DNA from: Vibrio viridaestus
Lineage (GTDB): Bacteria > Pseudomonadota > Gammaproteobacteria > Enterobacterales > Vibrionaceae
Length of the DNA stretch: 64,000 nucleotides
Direction of reading: 5' to 3'
Assembly: GCF_003856525.1 (NCBI RefSeq)
Contig: NZ_RJVQ01000002.1
Coordinates: 372,001-436,000 of the forward strand
Both the position numbers and the translations under genes were made by a program. Shown in pieces: positions 16,921-26,133 of this stretch. Numbering within the stretch: position 1 is the first letter of the stretch; each line of letters starts with the position of its first letter. Under the pieces are notes generated by a model that saw nothing but the letters and a program-made list of their open reading frames with translations, did not search any database and was not told the DNA's origin.

Positions 16921-18801
16921 ATGGCCGTAGTTAGAGATTATGCGCAGCTTGCAAAAGATATTCTTGCTGAGGTCGGAGGTCAGGAGAACCTGAGTACATA
17001 TTCTCGGTGTGCAACCAGACTTAGACTGGTTTTAAAAGACACACCAGAACAGGCAGCAAATAAAATTAAGAAAATGCCTGGCGTTATAACAGTGATGATT
17101 AGTGGTGGTCAGTTTCAAGTAGTACTTGGTACACACGTTGCCGATGTGTATGCGGCCATGTCATCACTAGTTGATTCGTCATTACTCTCTGATGATAAGC
17201 AAAAAGTGCGCATTTTAGATGCGATAATTAGTTCCATGTCAGCTATTTTTGCGCCAATCGTTTTTATCTTAGCGGCATCAGGTATCTTGCAGGGTGGTTT
17301 GATTTTCGCTAACTACTTATTTCCTTCGGTGTCATCAACAGGAACATTCGCAGTTCTGAACTTTATGTCTTGGACTCCGTTTGTATTCCTGCCGGTATTT
17401 ATAGGTATTACGGCTTCAAAACATTTTAACTGTAATCCTTTTATAGCTGTTTTATGTTGTTGTGCACTGATTAACCCCTCGTGGGGAGAAATTGCCGGGA
17501 GAATTGCACAAGGCGAAGTCATTACGTTCTTGTCTATCCCTCTTTCTAAAACGGTTTATACGGCCTCTGTTTTACCTCCAATATTTATGATTTGGGCATT
17601 AAGCTACGTTGAAAAATTTGTTAGACGCAGTCTACCAGATGTGATCAAAGAGCTTTGTACCCCTCTGATTTGTATGCTGATCATGGTTCCAGCTACACTA
17701 TTAATTATTGGTCCGGCAACCAGTTTTGCTGCCAGTTTAGTTGCCTCTGGCTATAACGCACTTTATGACTTTGCTCCACCACTAGCGGCTGCCATTCTTG
17801 GTGCTGTGTGGCAGCTCATTGTGGTCTTCGGTGTTCACTGGGGAATGATGCCTATCGTAATGGCAAACTATGAACACTTTGGTTACGACTCGATTCAGGC
17901 ATTCTGTGCATTTGCTGTTGTTGCTCAAATGGCAGCTGCGTTTGCCGTTGGTTTTAAGTCACGTAATTCTATGTTGAAAAAAGCGGGTATTTCTGCAGGT
18001 ATTACGGGGATATTTGGTATTACAGAACCTGCGATTTACGGTGTAACGCTACGCTTGAAAAAGCCTTTCGTATGCGGCTGCATTGGCGGTGCTATCGCTG
18101 CTGGTGTTGCGAGCTTCTTCCATACAAGCTATTACGTCTTTGCTGGTTTGGCGGGCTCTCTTACGGTTGTAAATGCGATTAGTCCGGATAATCCATCGTC
18201 TTTCATTGGGGCTCTAATCGGCACTGGTATTGCCGCAGTCGTTTCATTTGCTTTGGTTTATGTCGTCGGGTTTGATGATCCTATTGATGATGAGGATGTT
18301 GCGGCAGAGAAAAGCACGTCAAATGAAGCCGATGCGAAAATACCAACAACATTGGTGAGTCCAATTAAGGGGAAGATCGTTGCTCTTGAAACAGTAAATG
18401 ATGAAAGTTTTTCTCAAAAACTACTTGGTGATGGCGTCGCAATTAAGCCAACTGAAGGTCTTGTGCGAGCACCATGTGATGCGACTATTTCATCTTTAAT
18501 CGATAGCAAGCACGCTGTAGGTATGACGAGTGTGAATGGTGCCGAAGTATTAATACATGTCGGATTAGATACAGTAAAACTAAAAGGACAGTATTTTGAG
18601 TACTTGGTCGAATTAGAACAGCAAGTTAAAGCAGGCGATCCGTTGATTCGTTTTGACTTAGAGGCTATTTCTGCTGCGGGCTATGATACGACTACTCCAT
18701 TTATTGTCATGAACTGTGATGATTATGATTTTACAATTATCCAATCAGAGGAAGAGAAGCCAGAAATTGAAATAGGTCAACCTGTCATCCAGATGGCTTA
18801 A
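16921..18801 (+). CDS. Beta-glucoside-type PTS permease, EIIBCA
   Basis: A 626-residue sugar transporter of the BglF class that imports and phosphorylates beta-glucosides. Domain order is EIIB (residues 1-90, phosphorylated Cys30 in YSRCATRLRL), EIIC (about 100-460, roughly ten membrane segments, with GITEPAIYGV), then EIIA (about 490-626, His546 in VLIHVGLDTVKL). The ATG at 16921 follows GGGAGG and begins directly with the EIIB fold. An in-frame ATG at 16837 would put the operator inside the coding sequence, so I reject it. It is divergent from the matching GH1 gene and ends at a strong terminator. Confidence 0.94.
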   Translation: MAVVRDYAQLAKDILAEVGGQENLSTYSRCATRLRLVLKDTPEQAANKIKKMPGVITVMISGGQFQVVLGTHVADVYAAMSSLVDSSLLSDDKQKVRILDAIISSMSAIFAPIVFILAASGILQGGLIFANYLFPSVSSTGTFAVLNFMSWTPFVFLPVFIGITASKHFNCNPFIAVLCCCALINPSWGEIAGRIAQGEVITFLSIPLSKTVYTASVLPPIFMIWALSYVEKFVRRSLPDVIKELCTPLICMLIMVPATLLIIGPATSFAASLVASGYNALYDFAPPLAAAILGAVWQLIVVFGVHWGMMPIVMANYEHFGYDSIQAFCAFAVVAQMAAAFAVGFKSRNSMLKKAGISAGITGIFGITEPAIYGVTLRLKKPFVCGCIGGAIAAGVASFFHTSYYVFAGLAGSLTVVNAISPDNPSSFIGALIGTGIAAVVSFALVYVVGFDDPIDDEDVAAEKSTSNEADAKIPTTLVSPIKGKIVALETVNDESFSQKLLGDGVAIKPTEGLVRAPCDATISSLIDSKHAVGMTSVNGAEVLIHVGLDTVKLKGQYFEYLVELEQQVKAGDPLIRFDLEAISAAGYDTTTPFIVMNCDDYDFTIIQSEEEKPEIEIGQPVIQMA

Positions 18802-18840
18802 TTTCTATTATAGCCTTAGACATATTGCTCCAAGCCCCAA

Positions 18841-18873
18841 GAAAAGAGTGCATTTTTGGCACTCTTTTCCTTT
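18841..18873 (+). terminator. Terminator after the PTS gene
   Basis: GAAAAGAGTGC and GCACTCTTTTC form an 11-bp stem with a 7-base loop, followed by CTTTT. Confidence 0.85.
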
Positions 18874-18938
18874 TATCAATAGTGATCTGTTAGGTTACTG
18901 GTAGAATAGCATGCATTGTTTTTTATTTGATATTTGAC

Positions 18939-20135
18939 ATGTCTTCAGCCTCTTCTCAAATAGTCAGTTCTTCGCGTATGACACAGAATAGTCAGGTTAT
19001 TATCTTGGCTATTGCTGGCTTTATCTTCAATACCACCGAGTTTGTTCCTGTTGGACTTTTGACAGACATGGCAAATGATCTCAACTTACCATTATCCCAA
19101 CTTGGATGGATGCTAACCATTTATGCGTGGGTTGTTGCATCAATATCTTTACCTCTTATTATCGTGACCCGTAAATTAGAAAGGAAACGCTTAATGTGCG
19201 GTGTTTTCTCCTTGTTTATTCTCAGTCATATCATGACGTTTTTTGCCTGGTCATTCTCATCATTGCTGATTAGTCGCATGGGCGTGGCTATTTCGCATGC
19301 TTTATTTTGGTCAATGGCGGCTAACTTAGCTGTTCGGCTCGTACCGGTAGAAAGAAAGCCTTTCGCTTTAAGTATGATGGTATCGGGGACGTCATTAGCT
19401 ATGATAATGGGAGTACCGTTAGGGAGGGTTATTGGTCAGGCTTTCGGTTGGCGCGTGGCATTTCTAGTCATTGCTATACTGGCTTGTATCGCCGTTATCT
19501 TGCTGATGCGATTACTGCCTTCGATGCCGAGTATTTTTAAGGGCTCCATAAAGCAAATATCACAACTATTTAAAAACCGATTTTTATTGATATTGTACGG
19601 TTTTACCTTTCTTATGTTCGTCAGTCACTTTACTACTTACAGCTATATCGAGCCGTTTCTTGCCCGTGTCGGAAAGTACAATGATAATGAAGTTACGTTT
19701 TACTTATTGCTGTTTGGCTTGGCCGCATTAATTGGCAGCTTTTCATTTAGCCAACTGTGCCGCTTTTTATCAATCAAATTGCGGTTTGTGCTTTTCTCCT
19801 GCTGCGTCATCCTGTCTATGTTGCTATTTCCGACGTTGGTATCTCATGCTGACGGTTTAATTGCGGCAATATTGGTTTGGGGAGCCACGAGAATCATGAT
19901 GATGTTAACGCTGCAATCGACAGTGCTTTCCACCAATGAGCATGGTGGTGATTTTGTCATGGCGGTGTACTCAAGCATAATCAACATAGGGATAGGTGGA
20001 GGTGCACTCATCGGCGGAAAGGTTATCAGCGAGATGGGACTGGTTAATTTACCCTACGTCAGTACGGCGATTAGTGCCATGGCGCTGATAGTATTGTGGA
20101 AGATTCTCCAGGAATTACGCGTGAGTCAGAGTTAA
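18939..20135 (+). CDS. sotB: MFS sugar efflux transporter, SotB-like
   Basis: A 398-residue major facilitator with about twelve membrane helices. The segment FIFNTTEFVPVGLL in helix 1 and LTIYAWVVA in helix 2 match E. coli SotB (YdeA), which exports sugars such as arabinose. The ATG at 18939 lacks a clear ribosome site; a TTG at 18927 and an ATG at 18978 are alternatives. It follows the PTS terminator by about 65 bp on the same strand, so it has its own promoter. A role in relieving sugar stress beside the beta-glucoside genes is plausible but inferred. Confidence 0.88.
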   Translation: MSSASSQIVSSSRMTQNSQVIILAIAGFIFNTTEFVPVGLLTDMANDLNLPLSQLGWMLTIYAWVVASISLPLIIVTRKLERKRLMCGVFSLFILSHIMTFFAWSFSSLLISRMGVAISHALFWSMAANLAVRLVPVERKPFALSMMVSGTSLAMIMGVPLGRVIGQAFGWRVAFLVIAILACIAVILLMRLLPSMPSIFKGSIKQISQLFKNRFLLILYGFTFLMFVSHFTTYSYIEPFLARVGKYNDNEVTFYLLLFGLAALIGSFSFSQLCRFLSIKLRFVLFSCCVILSMLLFPTLVSHADGLIAAILVWGATRIMMMLTLQSTVLSTNEHGGDFVMAVYSSIINIGIGGGALIGGKVISEMGLVNLPYVSTAISAMALIVLWKILQELRVSQS

Positions 20136-20169
20136 AAGTGATTCGGTAATTTTAATTTCAGTTGGTCTG

Positions 20170-20514
20170 CTATTTCAGCAGAAGAAGGTAGGCAGCAAAC
20201 GCGACCCAACTGATCACTAAAAGTGACCAAGGTAGAATACTACTACTAGTCGATGGAGAGGATGTTGTGACGATTTCACTATCCTGACTAACTTCTTCTT
20301 TTGAGCTCTCTTTCTGCTTTTGAACTTTTTTTCGTTCTTTATCAGCGCTGCGCTGCCGTTCTTTTTGCTGTTTTTTATAAAGTGCGATGCCTTTTTCGAT
20401 ACCCTGGGCAATGAGTTTAGTCTGTTCTTTGCTCTGTCCAGGTCTTTGTGTTGCGTTGGCGACTTTGAGTGCTTCCTGTTTGGTTTCTGGGGAAGGCGTG
20501 ATGTTTTTACTCAT
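20170..20514 (-). CDS. DUF2956 family protein with a C-terminal membrane anchor
   Basis: A 114-residue protein. The N-terminal part PSPETKQEALKVANATQ and IAQGIEKGIALYKKQQKE is the conserved DUF2956 region. A very charged Lys/Glu/Gln coiled-coil-like stretch follows (about 45-85), then one C-terminal membrane helix (about 93-113), so it is probably tail-anchored in the inner membrane. The family is common in Vibrio and has no known function. It is convergent with the SotB-like gene and divergent from the peroxidase gene. Confidence 0.8.
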   Translation of the reverse strand: MSKNITPSPETKQEALKVANATQRPGQSKEQTKLIAQGIEKGIALYKKQQKERQRSADKERKKVQKQKESSKEEVSQDSEIVTTSSPSTSSSILPWSLLVISWVAFAAYLLLLK

Positions 20515-20693
20515 ATTAGAACTGCTTACAACTAAGTACGTAATGTTTCTACCGTACTAAATATCTTTATATGACTCAATTCTTGTTGTGTTTTTTCACT
20601 TCAATTTGTGGTGTAACAATTTATTCTCACTCAAGCAGCGTATATTATAGTTTCGCTGTGTATGTGAGCGAGAAGATAAAAAAGGAAAACATT

Positions 20694-21596
20694 ATGTCTC
20701 AATGCCAAAGTGCCATCTTGCCCGAAGCAGGGCCATTTGCTCTGTATGCTTTGTTTAAGGTGACCAAAGAGGCTCAAGCGGTATTGGAAGCGCTAAAGTC
20801 TCTGCCAATGATGGTTGAAGAATTAAATAGCCAACAGCCAGGGGCTAACCTGACGTCTTCAATCTCTTTTAGCAAAAAGTTCTGGTCTCAACTCAATCAA
20901 CCTATGCCTGAAGAGTTGGACGATTTTCGTGAGTTAGGTAAGGGTAATGTCGTAGCGCCTGCGACTGAGTGCGATTTCCTGATTCACTGCCATTCAACGA
21001 GACATGATCTCTTGTTTTATTTGCTGCGTCAGTTTGTTTCAGGTGTATCTGATGATGTTGAGCTGATTGATGAAACCTATGGTTTTCGATATTTAGATGC
21101 TCGAGATATGACAGGATTTATCGACGGTACTGAAAACCCTAAAGCGGAAAGACGTAAAGAAGTTGCGATTATCGCGGACGGTGAATTTGCTGGTGGGAGT
21201 TATGTACTAACCCAGCGTTTTGTACACAACTTACCAGCATGGAATCGACTTAATATTTCTGCTCAAGAAAAAGTGATAGGCCGTACTAAGGCTGATTCTG
21301 TTGAATTGGATGATGTCCCTGCTGCATCGCACGTTGGTCGTGTCGATATTAAGGAAAATGGTGCAGGGCTTAAAATTCTTCGTCACAGCCTACCATATGG
21401 TAGCGTTAGTGGTGATCATGGTCTTCTCTTCATCGCCTATTGTCATACTCTGCATAACATTAAAGTGATGATGAACAGCATGTATGGTGAGACCGATGGC
21501 AAAACCGACCAGATGTTGCGTTTTACTACGGCTAAAACAGGTGCTTATTTGTTTGCCCCATCTGAAGATATGTTAGCAATGCTATCATTAGGTTAA
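20694..21596 (+). CDS. Dyp-type heme peroxidase, YfeX-like
   Basis: A 300-residue cytoplasmic peroxidase. The GxxDG motif (GFIDGTENP, Asp144), the proximal heme ligand His213 (SHVGR) and distal Arg230 (KILRHSLPYG) agree with E. coli YfeX Asp143, His215 and Arg232. The ATG at 20694 follows AAAAGGAAAAC; a more upstream in-frame start would add a hydrophobic extension without a cleavage site. No encapsulin gene is adjacent. It lies 103 bp before the flagellin genes but shares no obvious function with them. Confidence 0.92.
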   Translation: MSQCQSAILPEAGPFALYALFKVTKEAQAVLEALKSLPMMVEELNSQQPGANLTSSISFSKKFWSQLNQPMPEELDDFRELGKGNVVAPATECDFLIHCHSTRHDLLFYLLRQFVSGVSDDVELIDETYGFRYLDARDMTGFIDGTENPKAERRKEVAIIADGEFAGGSYVLTQRFVHNLPAWNRLNISAQEKVIGRTKADSVELDDVPAASHVGRVDIKENGAGLKILRHSLPYGSVSGDHGLLFIAYCHTLHNIKVMMNSMYGETDGKTDQMLRFTTAKTGAYLFAPSEDMLAMLSLG

Positions 21597-21643
21597 TCAC
21601 TCCCCATTATTTGAGTCAGTGACTTTGGTTGCTGACTTTCTTC

Positions 21644-21670
21644 TCAAGCTTCTCTCTATCTTGCCGACAA
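21644..21670 (+). promoter_or_regulatory. Sigma-28 (FliA) promoter of the first flagellin gene
   Basis: TCAAGCTT, 11 bases, then GCCGACAA. The enterobacterial consensus is TAAAGTTT-N11-GCCGATAA, so spacing is exact and 12 of 16 bases match. It lies 28 bp before the ATG. Confidence 0.8.
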
Positions 21671-21698
21671 AACGTTAGGTCAATACAGGTTTTGTTTT

Positions 21699-22832
21699 AT
21701 GGCAATTACTATCAACACCAATGTTCCTGCTTTGGTTGCACAGCGATATTTAACGCGAGCAACAGATCAGGCTCAGCACTCTTTTGAAAGGCTTTCTTCA
21801 GGAAAGAGGATAAATAGTGCGCGTGATGATGCTGCTGGACTACAAATCTCGAATAGATTTGTTACGCAAATGCGAGGACTGGATGTGGCGGTTAGAAACG
21901 CGAATGATGGTGTTTCTATTATGCAGACGGCTGAGGGCGCGATGCAGGAAAGTACGTCTCTGATGCAGAGAATGCGAGACCTGGCGCTACAATCCACGAA
22001 TGGTGTTAACTCAATTCAAGAGAGAGAGGCCCTTAATCAGGAATTTAAATCACTCAACGATGAGTTAAACCGGATTGCTGAAACGACCTCATTTGGTGGA
22101 AAAAAATTATTAAATGGCTCATTTGGGCAATCTTCTTTTCAAATAGGATCATCCTCTGGTGAAGCTGTAGCCCTGCATTTGAAGAATATGCGTTCCGATA
22201 CACTCGATATGGGAGGGTTCACTTATCGATCGCAATTTAAAGCGGATAAGGACTGGCATGTCACAGAAGATAGCAACCAACTTGCGATGAGCTATCTTGA
22301 TGCATCAGGTCAACAGAAGTCGATTTCTATCCAGGCGAAAAATGGCGATGACATTGAAGAGTTGGCGACGTATATCAACGGACAGACTGATGCCATTCAT
22401 GCTTCGGTGAATGAGCATGGTCAATTACAGCTTTATATGCCCGGAAAGGAGACATCTGGTACAGTCTCTTTTCAAGGTTCTCTAGCAAATCATTTAGGTA
22501 TTCAGACGATTGGTTTCGAGACGCTAGATTCGGCAGACATTAATAGTGTGGGCAGTGCGCAAAGAGCTATCTCTATTTTAGATACATCTATGGGGTTTGT
22601 TGATAGTCATCGTTCAGAGTTAGGCGCGCTGCAGAATCGCTTTAATCATACGATCAACAATCTCGATAATATTCACGAAAATGTAGCAGCCTCTAATAGT
22701 CGAATTCTGGATACCGACTTTGCTAAAGAGACAACGTCTTTAGTGAAACAACAAATATTGCAACAAGTGAGTACCTCGATTCTCGCTCAGGCTAAGCAGC
22801 AACCCAATATCATTTTATCGTTACTCAAATAA
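21699..22832 (+). CDS. Polar flagellin, divergent paralogue (first of three)
   Basis: A 377-residue flagellin, filament subunit of the sheathed polar flagellum. The N-terminal D0/D1 segment ([17 protein letters not shown]) and the C-terminal D1/D0 segment pair in the filament core. It is the most divergent of the three: Phe-Glu in [16 protein letters not shown] where the others have SMERLSSG, and an end of SLLK where the others end LLG. It occupies the position of flaE in V. cholerae, but I do not assign the letter. It has its own sigma-28 promoter. A short A/T-rich GGCC palindrome (22883-22898) follows and may terminate it. Confidence 0.92.
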   Translation: MAITINTNVPALVAQRYLTRATDQAQHSFERLSSGKRINSARDDAAGLQISNRFVTQMRGLDVAVRNANDGVSIMQTAEGAMQESTSLMQRMRDLALQSTNGVNSIQEREALNQEFKSLNDELNRIAETTSFGGKKLLNGSFGQSSFQIGSSSGEAVALHLKNMRSDTLDMGGFTYRSQFKADKDWHVTEDSNQLAMSYLDASGQQKSISIQAKNGDDIEELATYINGQTDAIHASVNEHGQLQLYMPGKETSGTVSFQGSLANHLGIQTIGFETLDSADINSVGSAQRAISILDTSMGFVDSHRSELGALQNRFNHTINNLDNIHENVAASNSRILDTDFAKETTSLVKQQILQQVSTSILAQAKQQPNIILSLLK

Positions 22833-22958
22833 ACCGCACTGTATCGTACCGTTGAAAGGAAACTTTAGGGGAAAATAGGACTAAAAAGGCCTTTTTTTGC
22901 ACTTTGCTGATAATTTCATCCGAAAGGCATTTTTTTTAAAAAAATCGAAAAAATTTTC

Positions 22959-22985
22959 TCAAGGATTTATTCCTCGAGCCGTTAT
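22959..22985 (+). promoter_or_regulatory. Sigma-28 (FliA) promoter of the second flagellin gene
   Basis: TCAAGGAT, 11 bases, then GCCGTTAT, 84 bp before the ATG. Spacing and the GCCG core match the other two flagellin promoters. Confidence 0.75.
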
Positions 22986-23068
22986 TAAAAGTAACTTTGA
23001 GAGAACTACTTGGTTTTCCGAGACGTCGGAAACCGGAAACAATCGGAAAATCAATTGGAGAAATCATC

Positions 23069-24202
23069 ATGGCAGTAAATGTAAACACTAACGTATCAGC
23101 AATGACAGCTCAACGTTACTTAAATGCAGCAACTAAAGCTCAAAATACGTCAATGGAGCGTCTATCTTCTGGTTTTAAAATCAATAGCGCAAAAGACGAT
23201 GCGGCAGGTTTGCAAATATCAAACCGTTTGAATGTACAGAGCCGCGGTTTAGATGTTGCTGTTCGTAACGCAAACGATGGTATCTCTATCGCTCAGACAG
23301 CTGAAGGTGCGATGGATGAAACCACCAGTATCTTGCAACGTATGAGAGACCTTTCTCTACAATCGGCTAACGGCTCAAACTCCAAATCAGAGCGTGTTGC
23401 GATTCAGGAAGAGGTTACTGCGCTGAACGACGAATTAAACCGTGTTGCTGAAACAACATCGTTTGGTGGGAATAAGCTACTTAACGGTACCTTTGGTACT
23501 AAATCGTTCCAAATCGGCGCTGATAACGGTGAAGCGGTAATGCTTAACCTTAATGACATGCGCAGTGACAATATTGGCATGGGCGGTATGAGTTATAAAG
23601 CCGAAAATGGCAAAGATAAAAACTGGACTGTCCAGGCCGGCTCAAATGACTTACAGATTGATCTAACTGACACAAATGGTGAGCCACAGACAATCAATAT
23701 CTCAGCAAAAGAAGGTGATGATATTGAAGAGCTAGCAACATATATCAATGGTCAGACAGATATGGTTAAAGCCTCTGTTGACGAAGACGGTAAGTTACAG
23801 GTCTTTGCGGGTACCAATAAAGTGTCAGGTCCTGTCTCTTTCAGTGGTGGTCTGGCAGGTGAGCTAAATATCGGCCCTGGGAAAGCGGATACCGTTGATA
23901 CGATTGACGTGACAACTGTTGGTGGTGCTCAACAATCTGTGGGTATCATTGACTCAGCATTGAAGTATGTGGATAGCCACCGTGCAGAGCTTGGTGCTTT
24001 CCAAAACCGATTCAATCATGCTATCAACAACTTGGATAACATTAACGAAAACGTTAATGCATCTAAGAGCCGAATCAAAGATACAGATTTTGCGAAAGAG
24101 ACAACCGCTCTTACCAAATCGCAAATTCTGTCTCAAGCTTCAAGCTCTGTTCTTGCTCAGGCAAAACAGGCACCAAACGCAGCACTCAACCTGCTTGGCT
24201 AA
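23069..24202 (+). CDS. Polar flagellin (second of three)
   Basis: A 377-residue flagellin beginning [18 protein letters not shown] and ending NAALNLLG. I use the ATG at 23069 because GGAG precedes it and the N-terminus then aligns with the neighbours; an upstream in-frame ATG would add 24 residues covering leader sequence. The core regions are nearly identical to the third flagellin, while the surface segment (about 180-290) differs. It has its own sigma-28 promoter and a clear terminator. Confidence 0.95.
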   Translation: MAVNVNTNVSAMTAQRYLNAATKAQNTSMERLSSGFKINSAKDDAAGLQISNRLNVQSRGLDVAVRNANDGISIAQTAEGAMDETTSILQRMRDLSLQSANGSNSKSERVAIQEEVTALNDELNRVAETTSFGGNKLLNGTFGTKSFQIGADNGEAVMLNLNDMRSDNIGMGGMSYKAENGKDKNWTVQAGSNDLQIDLTDTNGEPQTINISAKEGDDIEELATYINGQTDMVKASVDEDGKLQVFAGTNKVSGPVSFSGGLAGELNIGPGKADTVDTIDVTTVGGAQQSVGIIDSALKYVDSHRAELGAFQNRFNHAINNLDNINENVNASKSRIKDTDFAKETTALTKSQILSQASSSVLAQAKQAPNAALNLLG

Positions 24203-24227
24203 GCTTGAAAACTCATTATCCAGTCTT

Positions 24228-24254
24228 AAAAATCCAGCTACGGCTGGATTTTTT
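24228..24254 (+). terminator. Terminator after the second flagellin gene
   Basis: AAAAATCCAGC and GCTGGATTTTTT form an 11-bp stem with a 4-base loop and a T run. Confidence 0.85.
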
Positions 24255-24352
24255 ATGCCATATCATTTTTGAAAATAGTCTTCTTTTGTAATGACTTATA
24301 TATCCTTGTTAATTTTTTGCTAATTTTTTAACCAAAAATCGAAAGTTTTTCC

Positions 24353-24379
24353 TAAAGCTTTATTTATCTCCGCCGTTAA
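24353..24379 (+). promoter_or_regulatory. Sigma-28 (FliA) promoter of the third flagellin gene
   Basis: TAAAGCTT, 11 bases, then GCCGTTAA, which is 14 of 16 against the consensus with exact spacing. It lies 80 bp before the ATG. Confidence 0.85.
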
Positions 24380-24458
24380 AGAGACCGAGAGAAATGAATG
24401 TACCAATGCGAGGTGAGAGACGCGGCGGTGCATTAACTTGTCCGTGTAGGAGATCAAT

Positions 24459-25589
24459 ATGGCAATAAATGTGAACACCAATGTTTCAGCGATGACGGCT
24501 CAGCGTTACCTGAACAGTGCTGCTGATGGAGCCCAACGTTCTATGGAACGATTGTCCTCTGGTTATAAGATCAACAGCGCAAAAGACGATGCTGCGGGTT
24601 TGCAGATATCTAACCGTTTAACATCGCAAAGTCGTGGTCTTGACGTTGCGGTAAGAAACGCGAACGATGGTATCTCAATCGCTCAAACTGCTGAAGGGGC
24701 GATGAATGAAACAACCTCTATTCTTCAACGTATGCGCGACTTGTCGCTACAATCATCGAACGGCTCTAACTCATCTTCTGAGCGTAAAGCTATTCAGGAA
24801 GAAGTCTCTGCACTTAATGATGAATTAAACCGAGTTGCAGAAACAACCTCTTTCGGTGGTAATAAACTTCTTAATGGTTCGTTCGGTAATAAGTCATTCC
24901 AGATCGGTGCTGACTCAGGGGAAGCTGTACAGCTTACTATGGGAAATATGCGTTCTGATACAATGGATATGGGCGGAAAGTCATACATTGCTGAGACAGG
25001 TAAATCTCCGGATTGGACTGTAGGCACGGCGAATGATCTCACCTTGAGTTATACTACTAAATCAGGTGAACAAAAAGATCTTACCATTAATGCTAAACAG
25101 GGTGATGATCTTGAAGAAGTGGCAACGTACATTAATGGTCAATCTGAAGATGTCAAAGCGTCAGTTGGTGATGATGGCAAGTTACAGCTGTTTGCTTCAA
25201 CTCAGAAAGTGACTGGTGATGTTACCATCGGTGGTGGACTGGGTTCAGAGATTGGCTTTGGTGCTGCTCAGGATGTCACAGTGAAAGACATTGACGTATC
25301 GACAATTGGGGGTTCACAACTTGCTGTATCGGTCATTGATGGCGCTTTGAAGTCGGTTGATAGTCAACGAGCTTCTCTGGGTGCATTCCAAAACCGTTTT
25401 GGGCACGCAATTAGCAACTTGGATAACATCAACGAGAACGTTAACGCATCACGTAGTCGTATTAAAGATACTGATTACGCGAAAGAGACGACTCAAATGA
25501 CCAAGTCTCAGATCTTGCAACAAGCGAGTACGTCTGTTTTGGCTCAGGCTAAACAGTCACCATCTGCAGCTCTAAGTCTGCTAGGTTAG
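24459..25589 (+). CDS. Polar flagellin (third of three)
   Basis: A 376-residue flagellin beginning [18 protein letters not shown] and ending AALSLLG, with a strong GTAGGAG ribosome site. It is closest to the second flagellin; the two share long stretches of D0/D1 and differ in the surface-exposed middle. In V. cholerae the three tandem genes here are flaE, flaD and flaB. No clear terminator follows, so some transcripts may continue into flaG. Confidence 0.95.
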   Translation: MAINVNTNVSAMTAQRYLNSAADGAQRSMERLSSGYKINSAKDDAAGLQISNRLTSQSRGLDVAVRNANDGISIAQTAEGAMNETTSILQRMRDLSLQSSNGSNSSSERKAIQEEVSALNDELNRVAETTSFGGNKLLNGSFGNKSFQIGADSGEAVQLTMGNMRSDTMDMGGKSYIAETGKSPDWTVGTANDLTLSYTTKSGEQKDLTINAKQGDDLEEVATYINGQSEDVKASVGDDGKLQLFASTQKVTGDVTIGGGLGSEIGFGAAQDVTVKDIDVSTIGGSQLAVSVIDGALKSVDSQRASLGAFQNRFGHAISNLDNINENVNASRSRIKDTDYAKETTQMTKSQILQQASTSVLAQAKQSPSAALSLLG

Positions 25590-25661
25590 CAGGTCTTAAC
25601 GAGCTTTTGAGTCATATTGGCTATGCCAGTGTAACTCAATAGAGGTGGAAGGGAGATTGTT

Positions 25662-26111
25662 ATGGAAATATCATCCTACACATCGAACATCCAGCCTTAC
25701 GGCTCACAAAGTGGCACTAAACTTGCTTCGGAAAGTGATAGTACAAGAAGCATTTCGGCGCCACGGGAGACTGATCGCTCAGATAAACTCTCAGAACAAA
25801 TTTCTGAGCAGGTGAAAGAACGGCAAGCTGAGTCAATTGAAGCAGCGAAAAAACTTGCGAAAGAAAGAGAGCGTATTAGCGAGGAACAACGGTCAAAGAT
25901 AATGGAACAGATGCAAGAATTTGTCTCTTCCATTAACAAAGGACTTTCGTTCCGTGTGGATCAGGAAACAGGTAGAGACATCGTAACCATTTACGAAGCC
26001 GATACTGGTGACGTGATACGTCAGATTCCCGAAGAAGAGATGCTAGAAGTACTACGACGCCTTGCACGTGATGATGACCATCGTTCTGGTCTTCTTGCAA
26101 CTAAGGCGTAA
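25662..26111 (+). CDS. flaG: FlaG-family flagellar protein
   Basis: A 149-residue FlaG protein. The N-terminal part is polar and disordered, a charged helix follows (about 45-85), and the conserved FlaG domain is at 85-135 (LSFRVDQETGRDIVTIYEA, then VIRQIPEEEMLEVLRRLA). Family members influence polar filament length. The ATG has GGAAGGGAG upstream. It starts the group flaG-fliD-flaI-fliS with gaps of 22 bp or less. Confidence 0.92.
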   Translation: MEISSYTSNIQPYGSQSGTKLASESDSTRSISAPRETDRSDKLSEQISEQVKERQAESIEAAKKLAKERERISEEQRSKIMEQMQEFVSSINKGLSFRVDQETGRDIVTIYEADTGDVIRQIPEEEMLEVLRRLARDDDHRSGLLATKA

Positions 26112-26133
26112 CTGTTACTTTTGAGGTGATTGA

